Shown in pieces: positions 11,267 through 21,898 of a stretch of 64,000 nucleotides of DNA. The DNA is from Pleurostoma richardsiae (lineage: Eukaryota > Ascomycota > Sordariomycetes > Calosphaeriales > Pleurostomataceae), in the NCBI GenBank assembly GCA_030052745.1, contig JANBVO010000030.1:372001-436000 (forward strand), in the 5' to 3' direction. The notes beneath the pieces were generated by a model, which was not told the DNA's origin, searched no databases, and saw nothing but the letters and a program-made list of their open reading frames with translations. The position numbers and the translations under genes are program-made. The first letter of the stretch is position 1; the number at the start of each line of letters is the position of its first letter.

Positions 11267-12617
11267 GAGGCGAGCTTGGGCGAGTGGGGGGAGGCATGGC
11301 TTTGGTGAAGGAGTGGAAGGTGATTCGTCGCGGTTGATGTACTCTGTCTACCTTTCTGGGGGTGTGCCATTATCTTGTTGCTACTGGCGTTGCCAGTATG
11401 GAATGCTCAATGCTGGGCTTGTGAGACAATCAATGCCTTTGCAAGCAAGCAAGTAAGTCTGTTAATCAAATGTATACCTCGTATTCTTGTGTCGCTTCCC
11501 TGTTGCGTTTGTCTACGCCTGTTTTAGCTTCCTGTGACACCCCTGGAGTGCCGACTTCGTTTTACGGAGTACATACGAGCCATCTGAAACTAACGCTAAT
11601 TAGATTGCAGATTTCTTACAGAGTAGCTCCGTACCTGCGGAGTACCTACACACCAGGAGATAAGGTGATCGCGCCAGGCGGAAGAAAACAGCGTGTTAAT
11701 TAGGACGGCACGGAGCTTCGTCCGTACACCTCAATTTTCCATTTTCTTCTTGTGCTGCAAAATTAGAATCGGGCTTTGATTTGAGAACCCAGACAGGACA
11801 CCACGAGTCTCATCGTTGGTACTGAGCTGCGCATCCTGTTTTCTCAGGATATTGATTGCTTGCTCGTTTGCTCGCTGGCGGTACGTACCGGCCGATCTCA
11901 GTCAGCATTAGGTTTTACGAGCTAAGGTAAGGTGGGACATAAGGCGCTGCAAGTTACTTTAGCTGGAGTGCAAAGTGTTGGCAGCTCCCCATGCAGGTAG
12001 ATCGCGATAAAAATTTTGAGTGGCTAAAGTTGAGCTCTTACAAAATAGATGAAGAGCCGGTCCAGTCACATCGCGCGCAGAGGGCGAGTGGGGCACGTAA
12101 TGCGTATTCGAAAGTAATGCTGCTAACCGCATTCAATTGCGCGCACTAAGGAAAGGCAGGTAATTAATAAAGTACGTAAACTTAACTTAAGGAAAGAGCC
12201 CCCGCCGCCCCTTCCCTTTTTCTCTTTACTTATCACGCCGCCCCTGATCGCGCCTGCCGCTTCGCTGGTCGACCGTTGTCTCCCTTGTTCATGACTGCCT
12301 CGAGCCGAAGTGGGAGGAGAATAGAGCAAGGCTTGCTTCCTTTTCTTCCTCGGGCAAAACGTGCAGGATCCGTCAGTCTGCAACTTCGCATTGCCTCCCA
12401 TTTTGAGCCACTCTTTTTCCGGCCCCCAAAAATTGACGACGCCTGGGTCCCCGGTGGTTGGAACTGGCCCACGCCCCCGGCTTCACTCTTTGGGTGGCTG
12501 AGCACACCTGTTGCCAGTCACGTGGAGAGAATTCTCAGTTAATCAGCTGCAATTGCGATACCATTCACGCAAAAATCGGAGAACAATAGGCGACAAGAGA
12601 CAATCCCGGCAGTTCAG
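11267..12617. other. Intergenic
   Basis: About 1.35 kb, locally AT-richer around 11990-12050 and 12160-12240. A repeated CGGAGTAC motif (about 11565 and 11638) is the only short repeat noticed. Pyrimidine-rich stretches near 12190-12240 and 12330-12420 probably belong to the promoter and leader of the next gene. Confidence 0.55.
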
Positions 12618-15347
12618 ATGGCCTCGCCGGCTCAGGCCTCGGCCCCGGCCTCAGCGCCTCCTCCGCCAGAGTCGAATCCTCCTCCTCTGCCTCAGATCAC
12701 CTCGGACATCCCCCATCACGCTTCTCCACCGGCTGCGACGCAGGCTGTAACAGCCCAAGCGGCGCCCGCACCATCAAGCCAGCCAGCGCCGCAGCAGGCT
12801 CCGCCTTCCGTAAAAGGCAAGGCGCCCGGAGCACCGGACTCGCTCTTCGGTGTCATGAAACCGGCCAGGCCCTCAGCTTCTCCCGTCTTTCCGCCCGCTC
12901 CGGCGCAGGGCTACTCCCAGCGGCAGCCACAGCACCAGCAACAACAGATGTTTCAGCAACAGCAGCATCGCCCTCCTCCCTCGTCAGCTCCGGCCCCCGC
13001 CCAGCGCGCCGCTTCCGCTTCCGCTCCCGCTCCCGCACAGTGGGGCCAATCAGTCGGTCCCGGCGTCGCTGCCGGAAGTCTCTCGGCCAAGCCCACTATT
13101 ATGGACCCGCCGCAGCGGAAAGAGGCAGCGGCACCTCAGCCGGCTAGTAACTTCCCGTCACCGGACCGGCAGTACGCCAACGAGAACCCAAAGTTTGGCG
13201 ATGACTGCACTAGGATTGCCTTCGCCATTCAGCAGGCTGTGCCCGAGGCTGTCCGACGCGTCGTGAGGGACAACTGGCAGAAGTGCCTGCTGGGATCCGA
13301 TTTTCACCAGGCTTTCATCGTGAGTTCAAATGAAAATTTTCTATACCTATTCTATTATCAGCCATTTCGTGGCTGCTTCGCTGTCACTTGTTTCTAAATG
13401 GCTCTCGCTTCTTTCGGTGTTGCATTCCACGTCGCAATGTCTCTTGGGTGCCCCTCATCCTCTGCTTTCTGCTTCTGTCCCATTCCCTTGCCATATGCTC
13501 CGTATCACTTTCCATCAATTGCCTGTTACGATCCTAACATGCAGTAACAGATGAACGCAACCATCCACCATGCCTCGCCATCCATCTTTCAGAGAGCCAT
13601 CCGAGACTTCGGTCGCACCATGGTCCGTGCCTCGGCACAAGAGATCGTCCAGCACTTCAGCAAGGCGGATCTCGACAATGTTGCAGAGGTGATTCTTGCG
13701 AATGCTAGCGACCAGTTTCTAGACAGGGCCCTAGCACACCGTCTCAGAACGATCGAGGCTAAGCCCCTCATCAATGCTTTGGCGCGAGCTGAGCGCCTGG
13801 GATACGAACCGAGCGACATTGTCGAAGATGATCATCAGCATGAGCGGGTCATCCCCTTCCCAAGTGATTATGGCTACCCGAATGGACAAACGGGAGCGCA
13901 GTCTGCCCTGATACCAGCCGAGCCCGCACGGCCAACTCCCGGCCAGCGCCTGCAGTGTGATTTGTGCTACCGGACATTCAGCCATATATCCGCTTACGAC
14001 CACCACACGAAGAAGAGGGTTTGCGCTCGGACGCCTAACACGCCCCAGGGCTTCAAGTTCTCATGCCCCCATTGTGGCCAGGGCTTCACAACTATCGTTG
14101 GTCTGCAATATGTAAGTGCATTGCCAAACATGGCATGAATTTCGCAGGGAAAGAGACCTAACATTCCTTAACAGCACAACGCTAACAAAGTATGTGGTGA
14201 CTTCGGCGACAACACTGGCCTGACATCCAACAGCCCGATCGTGTTGCACTCAGGAAACAGCAGCCCTGTTCCCCGTTCCTCTCAACTTCCGCCACCCCCT
14301 TCGCAGCCCATGAAGTTCACCTCTTACAATAGTCCCTCGACGCCAGCATCAACCCAGTCCGCTCGCATGGTCGATACACCTGGTAGCGGGACTCCCTCTG
14401 GACACCATGACGCATATGCGCACCTTACACCGGAGCAGAAGGCTTCACTAGAGGAAGAGCTCCGTCAGGCCGAAATTGCATACAGCGAGCGTATGCGTGC
14501 TGCTCACCAGATCCCTGACGATGCAGAAAGGGAGACGAAGCTTGCAGCGCTCTCCAACTCGTTTGGTACAAAGCAATCCTTGATCCGCAAGAAGTACGGT
14601 GTGCGCCTGCGGCAACGGCGGACAAGGGCGGAGATTGAGGCCGAGAGACAGAGGATGAGCTCAGGCGGCAAGGACGGCCGCGCAAAAGCTCCAGCTCCCC
14701 CCGCATCACGTCAGAGTCCGGCAACGCCGCATCCCCTCCACAGTTTACAGCAGCCTGCCACCAGCACCAGCATCAACGGAAACACCGCCGGCTTAGTCCG
14801 CACCGCTGAGGAGGCTCTGGGTCATGACGCGAAGCGACAGCGAGTGAGCGATGATGGAGCCAAGGTCGCGACTGCAAATGGCGCCTCTGCTCAGGACACG
14901 CCGTCTAGAAAATCTGCGTCCATCGCAGAGATGGGGAATGGTCTGGCTAGCGCGCCGGCGACCACTGCCACTAGGGACCCGACGCTGCCTCCCCCGTCTG
15001 CTCAGCCACCAGCATCCCAGCCTGCGATGACCTACCACCAGTCCGGAGCGCGTGTCGAGATTCACGAGCCAGCGGCAGCCAATTTGTCACCTAAGCTTAT
15101 TGCCACCGCAGAGGGCGCACTGCGTGCTGCGACAAGCCGCGACGGTTCCGCTACCAGCGCCGCCCCGGTAGCGAGTCGCTCCAGCAGCTTTGGTGGTGGC
15201 ACGCTCGCCGAACCTATTTCTCTGGATGGGAACGAGACGACAGATGTGGACTCGAGCGACGACGAGGATATCCCGCCCACGCTTCCCCTCTCGGTGCGTA
15301 AGAGCCTGCCGCCTACGCCGCCGCCGCCTGCGTCTTCGGGTCACTAG
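12618..15347 (+). CDS. Large disordered protein with two C2HC zinc fingers
   Basis: An 811-residue protein from exons 12618-13319, 13551-14111 and 14175-15347. Residues 1-190 are Pro/Ala/Gln-rich and disordered. Residues about 195-330 form a conserved-looking helical region (DDCTRIAFAIQQAVPEAVRRVVRDNWQ, FQRAIRDFGRTMVRASAQEI). Two fingers follow with the same C-x2-C-x12-H-x5-C spacing: CDLCYRTFSHISAYDHHTKK and CPHCGQGFTTIVGLQYHNAN; the second is interrupted by an intron. Then come a coiled-coil stretch (LTPEQKASLEEELRQAEIAY) and a long Ser/Pro/Ala tail ending in an acidic patch (DVDSSDDEDIPPTL). The start of exon 2 is 13551, not the nearer AG at 13544, which would place a TAA in frame. Nuclear, chromatin or transcription role is an inference; I do not recognise a characterised orthologue. 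Confidence 0.88.
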
Positions 15348-16135
15348 TGGGGATTAGATGACGTCCTTGAGTTTTGAGTGGCCTGGATATCTGAGCATTG
15401 CTGGAGAAGTTGCTTCTATGCGCGTCCTTATCATTTCCGTACCTAGAAACTCGGTGTGCTGTGCGACAAGGGCGCCGTCGAAAGGATAACGAGGTTGAGG
15501 TTGCGTCGCGTTCTAGAGGGCGTTTTGGCCTTCAATGGCTGGGCTTTGGTGGTTATACCAGGATCATACCCCTTTCTTTGCGTTACATTTCTATCACCTC
15601 CCGTTCTTGCGCCTGGTTCTTGAAAAGCTCTCGATGGTCTGGTCTAAGTCTGGGGTGATCTCGGGAAGGTTTCTGCGGCGGCTCTTCGCGTGCCTGCCTG
15701 CCTTGCTACGTGGCGAAACAGATCTCAGGCTATAGCGGGTTGGTTATCCCCGCTGTGCTGGACATTAAACGGCACTTTCTTTTGACGGGGCAGACTCTAT
15801 CATGGTCCCGCTACACGAGATGCCGCCAGATCTCGGTGGATCAGACTCTTCTCGCGGCTCCATCATTCTATCGCTAGGTTAGTGGGGATTGACTGGACTG
15901 TAGCCTCTGGGCCTGGGTACGGTCTCTTTCTTCGGGGCCTAGGCGGTGATTTGCAATGGGAGCAGAACGTATCGTCAGCATCTGGGGATTTGGTCCTGAA
16001 TCGCTTAACAGCAAGGATCTCTTCCATCCATAGCTTAGGAGCCAGAATTGAGAATATACATGCATCAGGAGCTGCGGAATGTGCCTGAATGACTGGGCAG
16101 TAGGGATGATCCCTTGAGCCGGATAGCTGGCCGCT
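15348..16135. other. Intergenic between convergent genes
   Basis: About 790 bases. Only short frames without protein character. It should contain the 3' UTRs of the zinc-finger gene and of the NmrA-like gene. Confidence 0.6.
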
Positions 16136-17511
16136 CTATGACCTCCCGGTAAAAAGCTTCGTGAACGACACTTTATTCCAGTTTCCCAGCCCTTCGTCTC
16201 CTCTCTCGGTCATAGCTACGCTATTGTGATTCGTCTTCCATTCATAGAATGTCTGTATGGATGAAGTAGACCTTGCCAGTGCAACTTCTGCCTCGAATGT
16301 CGGATACTCCCCGTTGGTGCGCATTCGGTGGGCTTCGGCCGTCTGCTTGACCCTGTTTGTATGCTTAGGATTAGCTGCCTAGGTACCTACGCTTAGAGGA
16401 AAGGACGTCCAAGGGTGACACCTCCAGCCGATCTCTGCGTACACGATCTGGACGCCGCCATTCATTCTTATCAGCGTCTTGGCGAGAACGCCTGGGATGC
16501 TGGGCATGGGCTTCCCTGTTGCCCGCTTGTAGGAGCTCATGATCTGAGGTGTGGTCACCGGTCCGGATGTCGCGCATAGGACCTTGTGGAGGTATCTCTC
16601 AGGTTCCTAGCGCGGTAGTTAATATTGGCTTTGCTGTCTGGCCCGATGTTGTCGTCTTCAGTGGCCACTTACTCCAAACACTCCGGCCGTGACGTTTCCT
16701 ATGTCCTCAGAAGCCTGTGTCGCCAGATCTCAGTAGAAATACTCGAAGGAAATGTAGCTTGCACCGCGGGCCTTACTATCAGTGCTATCGTTGTACCTGC
16801 AGGGAGTCCCCTATGCAGCACACCGAAGGCAACCGCTCCTAGGAACCCATCGAAGTTCTCCATGAAGAAGCCCGGACGGATAATCCTGGAACCCAACCCA
16901 CATTAGTGCCCGGCCATAAGGTAAGAGTATTGGCGAATGTCTCGAACTCACACCCATTTAAGCCCTTTGCTTCCCAGGTCTTCACAGTACCGCTCGATCC
17001 TGAACTTAGCCTGGTGTGACATGTCTAGCGCATTGTCGTCCGTGGCGGAGGGAATCGCGCTTGAGTAAACGAAGACCTGCACTTGGAACTCGAGGGCAAG
17101 GTCCGCCATCATCTGCGAGTACACACAGCTCCCGTCAGCACATGGTCCCTAGCACCGGTCCTATACACCAGCGCTCCGTCGTCTTGCCTTGCCCTGCCTC
17201 TCCTCCCCATCAGCGTTGGCGCCAAGCCCCGGATACGCCAGCACCGCGAAGACGCCCCATATTGCCTTCCCTACGGCTGCCGCGTCGGCGAAGACCCTTC
17301 GGATGCTATGTTCGTCATCCAGGGTAGCTTCTATGAGAGTGATACGATCCTCGTCCTCTGCTGCGAGGAGGAGTCGGGCGGGCGGGGCGGCTGCCCTCCG
17401 TGTCAGCGCGAGGACGTGGTAGTCTGGCGACTGGCGCAGGAGGGCGTGGATGAGCGCCCGGCCTTGCTTGCCTGTTGCGCCGGTCACGAGGACAGTTCGC
17501 CTTTGGGACAT
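16136..17511 (-). CDS. NmrA-like NAD(P)-binding protein, six exons
   Basis: A 345-residue Rossmann-fold protein of the NmrA/atypical short-chain dehydrogenase family, which includes redox-sensing regulators and isoflavone-reductase-like enzymes. Exons on the minus strand: 17511-17188, 17112-16952, 16885-16777, 16714-16673, 16606-16422 and 16352-16136; all phases agree. The dinucleotide-binding motif TGATGKQG is at residues 10-17. Other family marks are FVYSSA, IIRPGFFMENF and ASEDIGNVTAGVFG, the last two assembled only by splicing. Intron 1 (17187-17113) has a GC donor (AAG|GCAAGA). The family's active-site Tyr/Lys pair is not obvious, so a regulatory or an enzymatic role are both possible. 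The C-terminus (TFEAEVALARSTSSIQTFYEW) matches the usual last helix of the family. Confidence 0.88.
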
Positions 17512-19629
17512 TCTGGACTCTGAAGGGATGCCGCTGGCTGGGCGACGAGACTGGGGTTCTCAATGTCTGGGTTTGGGGGATTGGATACGGGCTTCGAGGT
17601 TCTTATGTATTTAGCAAGGGATACTAGCAAAGGTGCTTTTGCTTACACGGCCTGGTGTTATCACTAAGTGGATTAACCCGATGGCTCTGTGGACGGTGAA
17701 ACAGTCTTACATGGTGATACGTAGTTGGCTATCCACGCCGCTTCTCGTAATACAAGACACTGGCGGTCTCCTGAGCCATAAGCTGACGCGGGATATGTTG
17801 ACAGGGGGCAAGCTATTACGAAGGTACTGTTTTCGACAAGATGGCTTAGGACCTAGAATTACCTATTGTGGTAAATGTTGCGGCTGCCACGATCTGATGC
17901 ATATGTGTAGGTGGTGAAGGTAGCGTGCGACTACTGGTTTTCAAGGTGAACCGAGGGAGAATTTCCCATGTATTGCTGAGTTGAGGTTTCTATGTATTGA
18001 AGGGAAGTAGTAAGGCATGAAATGTAGGTTGTCGTACATCGAGAGCCCTCTCCAATGTGAGAAGAAGGCGGAAGATATCTCCGTTCGCGGGGAGGACGTC
18101 CTCTCCATTACGCTAGATGCCGGCCGCGTAGGACCTCAATCGATGCTTTGCATTCGGGTCACATGGACTACACTTCTCGATCCTGATTTATCAATCATCT
18201 CAAGCTCAATCGGAGTGTCTGTGGTGGCGGGTGCCGAACAAATTTCAGGTCAAACCCGGACGCGTGGAGGAGCTGGTGTGGGATGTGAACGTGGCCGATC
18301 GGAGGGCAACAAACTCGAAAAGACGCGAGTCCAACTCCCGCACCGGAGAAAAACACCGTGCAGGCTGTTTTTCGGCACCGTCCTCCCCTCGATAGGTGAT
18401 GCGTGCGGAATTTCTGCTCTCTCCTCTTTTCTTTGTTCTCTCCTGGGTTCACGAGTAGCATGCTCTCCGTTGAACTGATTGCTGAGGGAAAAATCAGGCG
18501 CCTTGAGACTCATTCACAAATCTATTTTATCCACTGATATCCTCTTGGGGACTAAAAGGAAAGTGTCGAACTTGTCTTACTTTGGAGCCGGGACAGGACA
18601 TGTGGGCATGATTTCCGACCTGGGGATCTGTTTGGGCAAACGATTTAAAGATCAATGCTGGTCTCCTGGATCGAAACGGACAAGCAGTCCTGAATCTCTC
18701 ACATTTAAGGTGGTGAACTGACGTGAAACATACCTAAGACGATGAAAAGCACTATGGAAACGGTAATTGACTGGGCAAAGAACCAGCAATGGGAGGAAAG
18801 CCTCCACCGTCAGTTATGACGAGTTGAGAGAACGCCGTAACGTTACACACTGCTGAGGTGCACATCACATACCTAAGAGGCTAGATCATCCGATAGGAGC
18901 GTATAAAAGGAGTCGATCGGCTCCTTCAGTCGAAGGAAATGTTCGATAACTCTGCATTTTCTTCTTCCATGTATAAATATTTACCCAAAGCATTGATATA
19001 GGACATTACCTGCCCTGTGAAAGTTTCATGCGAGTTTTGCGCTCCAAAAGTTCGACCAGACACTGACGATGAGACGCAGTTTCTAGGTCATCATATTCGG
19101 TTGTTTACACCACTAGTCCTAGGGAACAAGGCCCTCAAGAGCCGACGTGCAATTCTCAGAAGCCGAAAAGCCACCCCCTAGGCTTAATCCTTGGCGTGGT
19201 CCTACTGCAGGCCCCGCCTATCATATCTCCTGTGGCCGACATCCGACCGTCTGCAGTAACAGTTACTACGGTATGCTGATGCCTAGTTACGGTGGTAGGA
19301 ATTGCTTGACATGATGGAGATAATGGGAGATCCCGGTACTCCGCTTGCCTTTTCCAATCTTATCACTACGTTTTAGCGTCTCAGTGCAACCTTCCGGATC
19401 TAGTGAAATGCGGTATTTGCACCTCAGATGGACAATCATAAGGACAGAATGTGGTCCTCTCGCAAGTCTCGTTCCTGGTAATGTAGGCCGGTAAACCCCA
19501 TGTTCCTGGGGTCCTATTTCTCCCTACACCGACAGGGGATTGGCACAGAACGATCACGACCGGGATCGGCGTCTAAGACACAACAGACCTCGCATTGCCT
19601 GTGGTAGTCCCTGCAACGGAGCACCTCTA
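17512..19629. other. Long intergenic region with an orphan TATA/palindrome
   Basis: About 2.1 kb without a supportable gene. It is the shared upstream region of the divergent NmrA-like and alpha-galactosidase genes. An isolated TATAAAA (18902-18908) is followed at once by a near-perfect palindrome (18907-18926), about 720 bases upstream of the galactosidase start. The frames at 18017-18478 have no protein character. Confidence 0.6.
18902..18926 (+). promoter_or_regulatory. TATA-like box abutting a palindrome
   Basis: TATAAAA at 18902-18908 overlaps a 20-base inverted repeat, AAGGAGTCGATCGGCTCCTT (18907-18926), palindromic except for one T/G base pair. It could be a dimeric regulator site or an RNA hairpin. 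No gene starts within 100 bases that I can support, so its target is unclear; it may serve a distal start site of the alpha-galactosidase gene. Confidence 0.35.
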
Positions 19630-21252
19630 ATGGCGACATCAATCATCCTCGTTGCAGCAATAATAGCGGCAGCCTCCGCCGCACCCGGCGTGCTGTCCCC
19701 ACTCCCGCCAATGGGATTTAACAACTGGGCGCGGTACATGGGTGCGCTGAACGAGTCACTATTCGTGTCTACAGCCGAGGCCATGATCTCGACAGGCCTT
19801 CTCACCGCGGGGTACAATCGCATCAACCTTGACGATGAGTGGTCGACAATGGAGCGGAGCGCCAACGGCTCTATGGTTTGGGACAGCACCAAGTTCCCGC
19901 GTGGTCTACCATGGCTGACAGCGCACCTCAAATCCAGAGGCTTCATTCCCGGTAAATATACCGATGCGGGTAACCTCTCGTGCGGTGGTTTTCCGGGAGC
20001 ACTGAACCATGAGGAGACAGACGCGGCAGACTTCGCGCGGTGGGGTTTTGAGTACCTCAAACTGGACGGGTGCAACATGCCCGACACGTCCGAGGCGACA
20101 TACCGACGGGTGTACGGCAAGTGGCACACGATCTTGTCCTCGATGGCGGACCCGATGGTCTTTTCAGAGAGCGCACCGGCATACTTCGCCGAGGCGGCCA
20201 ATCTGACGGACTGGTACGCCGTGATGGGCTGGGTGCAGCAGTACGGGCAGCTGGCGCGGCACAGTCGCGACAGCCTGGTGTGGAACAGTACCAACTATTG
20301 GCCCGACATCACCGGCTGGGATAGCATCACGTTCAACTACGGACAGCAGGTTCGGCTGGCGCGGTTCCAGCGGCCAGGCTTCTTCAACGACCCGGACTTT
20401 CTGACCGTTGATCACTTCGACACTACCATAGACGAGAAGAGGTCGCACTTCGCGCTGTGGTGTGCCTTTTCGGCGCCTTTGATCCTAAGCACCGATGTTC
20501 TCAACATCACAGCGGAGGAAATCGCATATCTGACAAACAAGGACTTTCTGGACGTCGACCAGGATCCCCTCGTCCAGCAGGCGACGCTTGTGAGTCAAGA
20601 CGGGAGTTGGGACGTGTTAACAAGGAGCTTATACAACGGCGACCGACTACTTGTGGTGCTAAACCGCCAGGCAGAGATTGGCGACATTGAGGTCCCCTGG
20701 GCAAGGATCGGACTTTCGCCTGAGACACTGAATACGCCGCCTTCGCTGCTCGCGAAGAACCTCTGGACAGGAAAAGAAACAACTGTGGATCTCGCAGCTG
20801 GGGGCATCATTGCCAAAGCCGTTCCCGCTCACGGCACCGCCGCCTTCCGACTGTCACATCCAAGCCCCGGGTCGTCCGTTCGCGTCATCCCGACGGGGAT
20901 GATCTTCAACACGTACTCATTGCACTGCTTGACAGACTCGCGCTGCGGCTCTCTGATCTGGGCTAATTGCACCGCCAGAGATTCTCAGGTTTGGCGGGCA
21001 CGGCCTGACGGAACGGTCAGTAGTCTGCTAGACGAGAGCAAGTGCATAACGGAGGAAGCCGGCGGTGTTGTTGCCACGAAGAAGTGCGACGGAGAGGGGA
21101 AGAAGTGGGATTACTTCGTCTCGGGCAACCTCATCAATGCACACACCCAGCATTGCCTAACTGAAGGAGAGGGCGGTGAGGCGTATGCTGCCGATTGCGG
21201 CTATCTCACGAACGAGCAGGTCATTGCCCTCCCCGCCGGTATGACTATATAG
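19630..21252 (+). CDS. Secreted GH27 alpha-galactosidase with ricin-B-like tail
   Basis: Releases terminal alpha-1,6-linked galactose from raffinose-type sugars and galactomannan. The 540-residue single-exon protein starts MATSIILVAAIIAAASAAPG, a clear signal peptide; the in-frame ATG 90 bases upstream would bury it and was rejected. Family marks: LSPLPPMGFNNWARY near the mature N-terminus, INLDDEW, the catalytic nucleophile in EYLKLDGCN (Asp about residue 146), and the NDPD motif (about 253-256) that carries the general acid. Several N-glycosylation sequons are present (NES, NGS, NLS, NLT, NST). From about residue 425 a Cys-rich domain with QVW and KKWDYF motifs resembles a ricin-type (CBM13) beta-trefoil, perhaps incomplete. 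It acts outside the cell, in plant hemicellulose or seed-sugar use. Confidence 0.94.
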   Translation: MATSIILVAAIIAAASAAPGVLSPLPPMGFNNWARYMGALNESLFVSTAEAMISTGLLTAGYNRINLDDEWSTMERSANGSMVWDSTKFPRGLPWLTAHLKSRGFIPGKYTDAGNLSCGGFPGALNHEETDAADFARWGFEYLKLDGCNMPDTSEATYRRVYGKWHTILSSMADPMVFSESAPAYFAEAANLTDWYAVMGWVQQYGQLARHSRDSLVWNSTNYWPDITGWDSITFNYGQQVRLARFQRPGFFNDPDFLTVDHFDTTIDEKRSHFALWCAFSAPLILSTDVLNITAEEIAYLTNKDFLDVDQDPLVQQATLVSQDGSWDVLTRSLYNGDRLLVVLNRQAEIGDIEVPWARIGLSPETLNTPPSLLAKNLWTGKETTVDLAAGGIIAKAVPAHGTAAFRLSHPSPGSSVRVIPTGMIFNTYSLHCLTDSRCGSLIWANCTARDSQVWRARPDGTVSSLLDESKCITEEAGGVVATKKCDGEGKKWDYFVSGNLINAHTQHCLTEGEGGEAYAADCGYLTNEQVIALPAGMTI

Positions 21253-21898
21253 ATTTAGGCACAACAAACGCCATTGAGCAACTCTACAAACCTTAAGTGA
21301 TAGGAAGCTACCCCCTGTCCCCCACCACCTCATAATCCGAACTCATGATGATGCCCCGAGAGTGCTCCGGCCTGGGAGAAGGATAAAATTCTTCTTAGAG
21401 AGAAACGTACTGAGGATAGTCTATTGAATCTGAGTATAGCATCATGCAATGATAGCTCGTGCGATTATCCATCAAGGTGCTCTCTGCAGGTCCGCGTTGT
21501 CTCCATCTCCCCCAAGTGCCCAATTGGAAGCGAGACATTACTCAAGCGGCTAACGCAAGATCCCATAAAGCGGCAAACGGACCCCTACTAGATAGTCCCC
21601 TGCGCCCATCAAGGTACTTGTCGCTGCTCCTTGTCGGGTATCGTCGATGGACAGACAATACAGCCGGATGGTAACCAGGTGGGCATCGGCTGGCACAGAG
21701 AAGGGCAACTGCCTCTTCATCTTTTGAGTACCACACGGTGACGAGGCGTTTCTAGGGGTAGTGGCAGCTCCTGCAGGGTATATGAGCCGAGCCCTACCCG
21801 CACAAAAGGGATGGTTCATCCTTCAACCTGCTTCCTCTCCTTCCTTTTGTTGTTCTAGGTAGTAGGTAACTGGTCTGCCTTCGAGACTAGAGAGCAAT
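21253..21898. other. Intergenic
   Basis: About 650 bases. It holds the galactosidase 3' UTR and the promoter of the CobW-like gene, with a TATATGAG element at 21779-21786 about 120 bases upstream of that start. Confidence 0.55.

Noticed and set aside
17083-17523. Plus-strand frame of 146 codons over the NmrA-like gene
   Set aside because: Antisense shadow of exon 1; no protein character.
18017-18721. Frames in the 17.5-19.6 kb gap
   Set aside because: No start context, codon pattern or family motif; treated as non-coding.
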